From Larimichthys crocea (taxonomy: Eukaryota > Chordata > Actinopteri > Sciaenidae), in the NCBI RefSeq assembly GCF_000972845.2, contig NC_040019.1, positions 8,539,774 through 8,603,773 of the forward strand: DNA of 64,000 nt. The letters are read 5' to 3'. The translations under genes and the position numbers were made by a program. The notes under the pieces are model-generated. The model made no database searches. It saw only the letters and a list, made by a program, of their open reading frames with translations, and was not told the DNA's origin. Positions within the stretch are counted from its first letter, which is position 1. Every line of letters begins with the position of its first letter. Shown here piece by piece: positions 55,540 through 64,000 of this stretch.

Positions 55540-56245
55540 ATGGAAAGAACCATTCAACAAGATACAGAGAAACAACAGTCCATTACTTCAAGTCAGTAAG
55601 GTTATTACAGGTTCTTCAGCTGCAGTTGCAAAAACCATCAACCACTTTAAAGCAGAGTACTCATGAGCGCCAGTATCACCACAGATAAGTTTATTACAGT
55701 TACCGGCCTCGGTACACCTCAGATTAGAGTTCACAGAAATGCTTCACAGAGTTCAAGAGGTAGACACATCTCAACATCAACAGTGAAAATCTGTATTTTG
55801 CACTCATGAGAATTTTTGAATCCAACTCTCATGTCGTTGTGAGACACAGGGAAGGTCAACATAGTATCTGCATGTGTGGTTCCCACCACAAAGCAAGGAG
55901 GAGGAGGTGTGATAGTGTGGGATGCTTTGCTGGTAACACTATTATTCAAAATTTAAGGCCATCCCATGTTATTTGTGCTTAGTGGGACCATCATTTGCTT
56001 TTGAACAGGACAATGAGATGGTTTGGGATAAGTAGGACCTCATAGTGAAGGAAAAGCAGCCAACAAGTGCTCAGCATTTATGGGAACTCATTCAAGACTG
56101 ATGTAAAACCGTGACTACCTCATGAGACTTGAGAGAATGTCCAGAGTGTGCATGTCATTAAAGCAAAAGGTGGTTGTTTTCTTTAATTCCATAAGTGTTA
56201 TTTCAGTCTTAATCTTCCATTGATAGAAAATGTTGTTAAATTAAG
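55540..56245 (+). mobile_element. Decayed Tc1-like (Tc1/mariner) transposon remnant
   Basis: Several segments in order resemble the nucleotide sequence of fish Tc1-like transposase genes: the N-terminal helix-turn-helix region (about 55541-55640), a middle part (55735-55785), the catalytic core beginning with a GGGG-V-V-W type segment (55840-55935), the FQQDND-type segment ending near 56014, and the C-terminal part (56016-56165). The tail carries a TCCATA-GTGTTATTTCA type 3' non-coding sequence. The frame is broken by stops and by large internal deletions. One deletion near 56014-56016 joins the second catalytic Asp region to the Glu region. Terminal inverted repeats are not evident. Inactive. 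Family recognition is from memory. Confidence 0.75.
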
Positions 56246-57569
56246 TTTTTGTGATTATAAGTCATACACATTTTCCTATTTCTCCACAAGGCATCCATCC
56301 CTCACTCTCAATAACACGCACTGAATCAGGTCTCCTCTAAGCAAAGCCATTTGCGTATTCATATCACAACAAATCTTACATGAACGCCCACAGTCGCAGT
56401 TGATCCACAGTCGCCTCCAAGTCAAGACTTCTGACCTCCACCAGAAAAAAGCGGCCGGGTGTCAGTAGCTGGTTGCAGTGGTCAAAATAACAAAACTACT
56501 TTATAATGTGGTGATATTCTCAGCAGCTGTGACCATACTCACAGCCTCAGTGTGGTTCCTGTCAGGAACAATAAGCGCTGTGGGTTGCAGCTTTTACTCC
56601 TCACAGCAATCTCTTATGGAGCCTCAAGGATCCTGCCCTCTATACCAACACCACTCTGCTGACATCAAACAGCTAAGGCCATGCAGACCATGCCTGCTAA
56701 TGCCACACTCAGAGCCTTGGTTTACATGTAGGTCTTATATATATGCATATATTTCCTTAAATTTGTATGAACATAGAGTTCATGCACACACGTTTGAACA
56801 TGTAGGGTTCCAACAATCTCAGGATTAGACCCCATCAGCTCTAATAAGCTCTATGTAGACAGCGGTTCCTCAGTCACGTCATTTATCTTCCTGGCCAGGA
56901 CCACTTAAAGGCCCTTGGAGGTTCGTGGTGTTGAGGTCAGTGGTGGGGGTGGGTCTGGGGATATGAGTGTGGAGACTTTAGAAAAGCACACAATATCACT
57001 GCTTTCATTAGCATAATGATTTTTGAGGCACCATTTTTAATTTTATTTTGAAGGCCACACATTAATCAAAGTTCCCAGTGCTAACCACTTCATTAAATGC
57101 TGATCATTTGTGTGACACACTGTGAAACGTATCCTGTTATCAGTAATAATGTTTGACCAAAGGTGTTTCTGAAAACAACGTTTATAATTTATCACAAATC
57201 ATTTTCTTCACTGCTTATCACATGGATTGCATACCATTCGGAGAGCAAGTTTTTGTTTTATTTAACTGAATCCTTTCATTCAAAAATTCAGTGATTAGTT
57301 CTTTCATTCATGAACTACATTCATGCCAGACTCACAAAGGAATACAAAAAACAAAGGTTAAACTTTTTCATGCTTTGTCAGAGCTGTAACGAAATCCATT
57401 CCTCCTTGGCAATATTTCAAATCAATCCACTCACAAAAATATACAAATGTAGATTAAGATGAACTTTAATGAAGCAATTAGTCAGTATTTGTTGACTCAC
57501 CACTTCCACGTGCATCACATCCCAGCAGCTGCATCACAATAAATGGATTCAGGTAGCCTCTTAAGAAAC

Positions 57570-57588
57570 TGTGTGTGTGTGTGTGTGT
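57570..57588. repeat. (TG)n microsatellite, 19 bp
   Basis: Pure TG repeat. Confidence 0.9.
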
Positions 57589-60323
57589 TATCCTTTTGCT
57601 GTTCATGTGTTTGAACTGATTTGATTGATTCATTTAAAGGACCTGTTCAATTGAGAGATTTGTTCAGGTCTCATTACTCAAGAATCATACTTCCATGCTC
57701 AATATGTTTTCATACAGTTCAATTTACTTTGGTTTACCTTGAAATTGGATAATTCAGCTATGGCGCAGTGCATCACATCAGTCATTGATGCTCCTTGCTC
57801 ACTCTGTAGCTGTATGAACAGTTGAGAGCACTGAAACTTTTCTAACCCCCTCTGCATGTGTGTGCATAAGTGCATGTACTATGCTTGTGTATGGATGGAG
57901 GTGGGGCTGTGGGGTGAGTGATGACACCGGCAGTGTAATCCCACCAACATCTGCTTCTAATCTGCAACATGAAAAAGACACTCTTGTGACCCTGTACCTG
58001 CCCCCAACCATCCTCTACCCCCACCTCGCTCCTTCTGCCTGACGTTTCTCTCTCTCTCTCATTTGAACCCAAATCAAACAGCGTATCAGGTTACGAAATG
58101 TTTCTACCACAACTTGCAATCAAACATACAAAAGAGGGAGTATTTATTCATTTCTTGTGCTCTCACCCATGCCTCCATTGGTCAGGAATTTCACTCAGTA
58201 CAGAAGCAACTACATGTTTTCCAGCGTCTGCTTGTTCCTTTTCTTCTTTTCTTTTTTTTGTTGTTGAAAGAATTAAGTTTAAGCAGCAAAAAGTGTAGCA
58301 GATAAGTCTCTTTTTGCCAGTAAAGATCAAGCAGAGAATAAAAGATGCCCAATGATGACAAAATGCAAGTAAACAAAATCAAAAAGTGCAGACAGTTTCT
58401 CAAAACAGCCTCTATTTCCTTTTTACGTCACGCCAGGTCCCAGATTGAGTTGACATAAGAAGAAAAGAAAGGAGCGGAGTGAGTACTTGGGGTTGTGGGG
58501 AGTGTGGGTGTATGTTGAGCATGTGGGGACTTTCCAGTGGATGAAGATTGCCTCACTAGAGGAAAGTATTTATTCAGGAGTAATTGAGAGAGAAATAATA
58601 TAGCAGCCAAAAGCCCGGCCTGAGCGGATGAGCAAGAAGAGGATGTGGGTGATTGAAACATGGCTGCAATTTGTTTTAACTGGCTGTAGAAATAAGCATG
58701 GCAGAGCTCTTAGGGCTTGGTAGTTGTAAATCTGGAGGCTTGCAGGAGTATTGTCGGTTCATAACCTTTCTCTCTTTCTTGCTCTCTCTCCCTCCCTTAC
58801 GCCTCCCAGGGGTACATTTAGCTGGGGAAATGGAGCTTTTCTTCCCTTTATTTGACTTCCTTGTCACTGGCAAACACTCTTTCCCCCCCCCTCGCTCTCT
58901 CTTTCTCTTGTTGTCTGACATACTCACACTCGCCTTGACCCATGTTTTGCAGGACCCTTAACTGTTGGTGTGCAGACCCGTCGTGGGAGGACAAGGACAC
59001 AACACAGAGATACATTAGAGAAAATCACTTCCCCCTTTCAGCCAACAATGGTTCTGGGAAGTCATGTAATTCTTCCGTGATCTGTGTTCTCTCTGTCTTC
59101 CTATAAATGCATATTTAAATGCATTATGGTATGGTCAGTTTACATGTTTACAATACATACTTTGTACTGTGTGCGTCCATTCTATATTTGTCAGGAGATA
59201 CAGTTGTTGTTTGTTTGCAAAAGCTGCAGTCTGACATTACTTTTTCCAAGATTGGACGCTAAATGTGAAAACACATTACATATTAAAGGGTCTTTCAAAT
59301 TAAAAACAGACCAAAAAAATCCAGTTGAGGAGTTTGCCTTCATTTGCTCAGGTTTAGGGATATATTTATCTTCCCTTTTTTTTCTTCAATTGTAATGCAT
59401 GGAAATGACTTTCAACTAAAGCCTAGAAAAATTAAACAGTAGCGTTCCTTCCCAGAACCACTGTTACTCAGGGTGATCCATAATGTCAACCATTTTCATA
59501 TGTTTTTATTGAGATTTTTTTTACAGATTAAGAAAATTATTCTACTTCTTAATCTTAATAAAGCCGTCATGAAGCTGGATACAGTTGATTTTCTTAATAC
59601 ATTATGTTTTACGATAAATAGTTTACACAGGACCACAACGATACAGTCACAGTAGAAAGTAGTACCAATGAAAACAGCAAGACGTTTAGATTATCCAGAC
59701 GTACCACGACATTGTTTCTGGAAAGACGAGTTGTGGTTGAATTTTTACTTTGGAATTCTGTTTGCTGTTTATTCATCTCACTTGTATTGGGTTGGTAGCA
59801 GAATGTCTAAAACAAAAACTGTTTGTACCAGTACAGAGAGCCTGGGTTTGAAGAACACAGAGATAAACGTTGCGACAAAAACGAAAACTACAATTTAGTA
59901 GCTATGTGCCAAATGTGTGAGCGGATCTCTCTGTTCACACCTCTGGTTCAAGGCCTCTGCCTGACCAGCCTCCTGGCCTGTTTAGTCAGCCCGTATCCCA
60001 AAGAAACACACACACACACATGCATGCACACATCCACACACTTTCATTTTCTCCATCACCTCCAATATTCCCTTTCCTGATTCCTTCCTTCCTATGGAGC
60101 TTTGACTGAAACGTGCTGCTCTGTAACATTTGCACACAGGTCTGTGGGTTACACACTACTGCATCCCAAAGAGCTGTGTGCTTCTCACTCGCCGCTGTGG
60201 GTCAGTACTCAGGGTTTACACAGGGGGCAAAGGTGTTAATGCTACATGCTTTAAAGAAGTACAAGATGTCTTCACTTCAGCTCTAACAGGCACCCTGGGT
60301 AAAAGCTGGAACTAATCTGAGAG

Positions 60324-60377
60324 GTGTGTGCGCGTGTGTGTGTGTGTGCGCGTGCGTGTGTGTGTGTGTGTGTGTGT
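60324..60377. repeat. 54-bp strictly alternating purine-pyrimidine repeat
   Basis: (TG)n with CG interruptions. Every second base is G and the others are T or C, without a break in alternation. CG steps make it a strong Z-DNA candidate. Confidence 0.93.
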
Positions 60378-63300
60378 AAAAGAGAGCGGGTATAAGTATT
60401 TAAAGCAGAGAAATACATTTGTAAGTAGGTGAAGTTCGGAAGTTCTTTCACAGCTTGACAATAGTAAATGTGGCTGACATTTTTTCTGTCGTGTTGAGGT
60501 TTCTCACTCCTGTTTACAAAGGAGAGGGGCTTCCACTTCCTTGCTTTCTCTTGCAACTCTATTTTGTGCTGCTTCAATACAAACATGGCAGATTATTCTG
60601 CACTGTGAGCATGCAGGGACACTAAAATAGCACAGGTTGCTGTTTAGTCACCAAGTAATGTTTTAATGACACTGTGTGTCTCTACAGATACTGCTTAAAT
60701 CTCCCGTTATCAGACCTACAGATGTTTATAATTATGTGTTTACCTAGTATTAAAGTATTAAATTAAATTTAACACATTCTGTATCATGCTATGTTCTTTA
60801 CCTTGCTTTACTTTACTCTTTACTCTGCGTCAGTGATTTTTATTACTTTCATAAGCAGAACCATCATATTATTTGTATTTTTTTTTTTGCATGCAGAGTA
60901 ATCTTTTAAATCGATTATGTGCATATGATCAAGAATGTGTGTATAGAGAACAGGGGGAAAAAAGTTGTATCAAGTTCACAATTTCATCTTTGGCTTGAAG
61001 TGGCAAAGCATTCATTTCAACCACCAAAAATAAGCTGGTTGCACATTTAGTTCAGTAAAACTTGGCTTAGGTCCTGGCACTGGGAATGAATGAAAACACA
61101 TTTGCGAGCAAATCAATTTTTATAACCTTTGCGTGTTTATTAGATATTCTCAAGCTAATGCAATAAAGTGGCCAAAGCCAATACTGTATGCCATGAAGGG
61201 TGGTGGAACAATTCCAAACAGTAATGTCACCTCTACAGACCAAGCACAATATTATACATAGAAGGAGGTTTGGAATCGAAGTGGTGTGTTTACGAGTGAA
61301 TATGTTTGATTAAACCCATACAGTACTGGAAACGACAAAACGCCTGTATTTTTGTTGCAGGGGTAGACGCAGACACAGACATACACAGGCACCCTCTACT
61401 CTAAACATACATGCACACAAACACAGTCACACACACGTCGTCCTCCCATCTACAGCCAAGGGAAGTAATGAAAACAAATGGCAGAGTTCTATTCCCGCTG
61501 GGACCTGAGGAGGAACTTAGTCATCAAGCTAATTTTATTCTTGTCTGGCCCAGAGACTCCATTTCCTCTGGGTGTTTTTACAAACGCCGGGCTGCACCAC
61601 GCCATCGGCCAGTGATGGATATGAGGGCCTGATGGCCGGATGGCAGATGCTGGCCCTGTAACTCAAGCTCCAAACACTCGCTGATGACCCCCCTTGCACC
61701 CCGTGCGTTCCACACACAGTGCAATGTTGCTGCTCGGGTGTGTGAACTTGTACTTTCCAAACAAACTGTACTTTTATTTTCTAAGCTCAAAGATATGCAT
61801 AGATACACAGTTTTTGTTTAATGTTAACAAGAGTATGCATTCCTCTATGGAAGATAAAAGAAAAACAAAGAACAAAGAATACAGTCAAAAATCATTTGTG
61901 CTATGGTTCACTATGAAAGATAATTTTCTCTATTAAAGTTAATCTGACAGATTTTCTATCAATCTGTTGCTTTATTTTTAAGACTATTTTTATTTTTCTC
62001 TACATAACAAATTTGAACATATCACCTCAACTACATTCTACCACTTATGTAGCATATTTCAGCATTTACAGTAGATGCAGAGAAGTATAGGCGCCAAATA
62101 TCCTAAACAAATCACAGCTATAGCTGCATGTGTAATGTCATTAGTTACAGTAAGTCTGCTAATCATGTAAGTTAGGTTATGACCGCTTTCATATTGCAAA
62201 ATTGTAAGTATGTCTGATTACCTCCGCCTTTGCTTCTCTTGTATGTTACGAGGAAGAATCATGTTACAGGCTTGTAGGTTAGTAGCTTCAGCAGCGAGAG
62301 CTCTCGTTTCGGCTGCAGGCTACTGAGCAGAGATTTCAAAGGGCTGCTTAAGCCTGCAACAAATTAATTTATCACGTAATTTGTTGCTAGACTTTTTATC
62401 ACAATGCCACAGTTTTAAGCCAGACATATTTTTACAGGAGTTTCCCCAAACAGAAGGGGGTAGGGGGGAATGTATCCATTTAAAAATGAAGCAATAAAAC
62501 CCATTCCAGACAATCAATGCTACACACAAAACTGAAACTTTATTTTTTTTAGCAGTCAACTGAAACTTGTTATAATGTGACTGTTTATTACAATCTTCTT
62601 CAAAATGTAATGTAACAACATATACTAGAATATGTTTCCCTGAGATCGAGGCATTACTGGCACTTACACTTCATCTAAAAGGCTCTGAAGAACAATGTGC
62701 CTATTCCTTATAACTGTGTAGATTAATAATGAATGCTAAAAACTCTTTTTTTTTTGCCCCAAGTTGTGGCTCAAGATGGAGGGGGCATGTCACAATGCTT
62801 CATTGGGTTAGCTGGATTAATTGGATCAAAACTGAATCTTCCCATTCTCACTCGCACCATAGTCCCATTCTGTGACATGAGCACAGCTGGGATCAGAGGA
62901 CACTTGGGACAAAGCATAAAAAAAGCCAAATGGCCTCCTGCTACAACTCCTCTGTTACCAGCTTGAAGCATTCATTCCAATGCATGGATTATTCAGTGAC
63001 TGTACCCTTTTAGTCTTGACTGTGGCCCGCAACAGCAAAAAGAACCTTATTGTTGTTGATTTGTTAGTATGCAACAACTTTCAGGAGAGAAGGGGAACAT
63101 TAAAAAGCAATTAATATACTGGAGTGCGAAGGAAAAGAGGAGTCGCCTAGGCCTCCAGTGGGACTAGCGTTATCTGTAGCATGACCTGAAAATGCAGAAA
63201 ACATGGAAAAGATGGCTTTTAGTGTGACTTCTGCTCATCCCTGCAGATGGATGACTGACGGGAGGGAGCAAGGGACAAACAAAGGCAGTTTACGATCAGC

Positions 63301-64000
63301 ATAATCAATGTGACATCAGCACAGCAACATAATGTGCGGGGGTTGGAGTGCAGCGGGGCTGGAACACAAGATGCTCTTTTTAATAAAACTACAACTTGTT
63401 CCTTTGCGATTGCACTTTCCTGATCATTGTCTGAAAGAAGTTTTTTTTTTTTTTTTTTTTCTCAGGCTTTTACCACCCGTCAAAGAAGCCTTAACATCAT
63501 GGCAGGATATCAGTGGCACCCACTTTAAAAGCAATCAAGTATGCATTTAAATTTCAAGCTGACAGGTTCAGCACAGGCCCTCTGTGCTTCATTGTAAAGA
63601 AAGTGCTGCTCCTTCTGTTTCTCCACTTGAGTGTTACCCACAACTCATCATAAAATGGGGAACCCTGGCTTGAGATTAAAGGTATCTCACATTACTTGAA
63701 TGGACCCAACATGAAACGGCAGATAAAGTAGAATTATGCTTTCTGTAAAAAGCATGTGAGCATCTTCACATTTATTAGTGGTGTTTCTACATGTATGGTG
63801 GAGCTCTCATCTAGGCAGGATGTACCTTTTTCACTCTGTTCAAAAGAGACTTACCAGCTTTCAACACACGCACAATGGGTGGGTGTTGTGCTGTATGAAG
63901 CACTAACACTGTTTTTCTGAAGTACCTTGTGCCCCAAGTAATGCTCAACAGCGTTCAAAGGCATTTATTGCAATACTAAAACATTTTCCAAAATTTTTTC

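Larger units (their letters stand above)
56246..64000. other. Gene desert, distal part B
   Basis: No gene supported. Contains (TG)n at 57570-57588, a 54-bp alternating purine-pyrimidine tract at 60324-60377, a palindrome CGAGAGCTCTCG at 62295-62306 and a T-run near 63442-63461. I see no exon of the next expected gene (med13l) before the window ends. Confidence 0.6.

Noticed and set aside
62733..62966. 77-codon frame near the right end, considered as a med13l exon
   Set aside because: Sequence does not resemble Med13-family protein segments and lacks clear splice sites.

Overview
This window is vertebrate genomic DNA, most likely from a teleost fish. It is AT-rich, full of (CA/TG)n microsatellites, and carries a decayed Tc1-like transposon of the kind common in fish. 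It holds one clearly supported protein-coding gene: a seven-coding-exon tbx3 (T-box transcription factor 3, Tbx2/3 subfamily) on the minus strand. All six introns have GT-AG ends. The seven exons join in frame into 2136 nt (711 residues plus stop). I cannot tell the tbx3a and tbx3b teleost duplicates apart without a tree. There is no operon, CRISPR array, rRNA or convincing tRNA.

Layout: (1) 1-15949 is gene-free flank 3' of tbx3, which in vertebrates faces tbx5. It holds microsatellites, a complementary GGT/CCA triplet pair and several CTCF-like motifs, three of which point the same way (toward tbx3) at 12.3-15.0 kb. (2) 15950-25070 is the tbx3 transcription unit. It comprises a roughly 1.44-kb 3' UTR with a poly(A) signal at 15967-15972, coding exons from 17390 to 24157, and a 5' leader that may contain an intron. 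A CCAAT/GC-box promoter region lies at about 24960-25070 and also carries a plus-strand TATA box, so it may be bidirectional. (3) 25071-64000 is a gene desert upstream of tbx3. In other vertebrates the tbx3-med13l interval is a large regulatory domain. Here it contains a dense array of nuclear-receptor half-sites (52466-52512), a pair of CCTTTGACCT repeats (51109-51135), G-quadruplex-prone C-tracts, one possible non-coding exon (38262-38482), a Tc1-like remnant (55540-56245) and a GC-rich block that is probably an inserted repeat (53320-53540).

The most interesting signals concern regulation. A (UG)11 tract replaces the pyrimidine tract directly upstream of coding exon 5, an arrangement like CFTR exon 9. 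Intron 3 has a one-nucleotide-loop G-quadruplex on the template strand. The 3' UTR has a perfect A13/T13 hairpin. CTCF-like motifs lie between tbx3 and the tbx5 side. The nuclear-receptor array lies in the desert. I found no undescribed protein system, and the non-genic calls are motif readings that need comparative or functional data.
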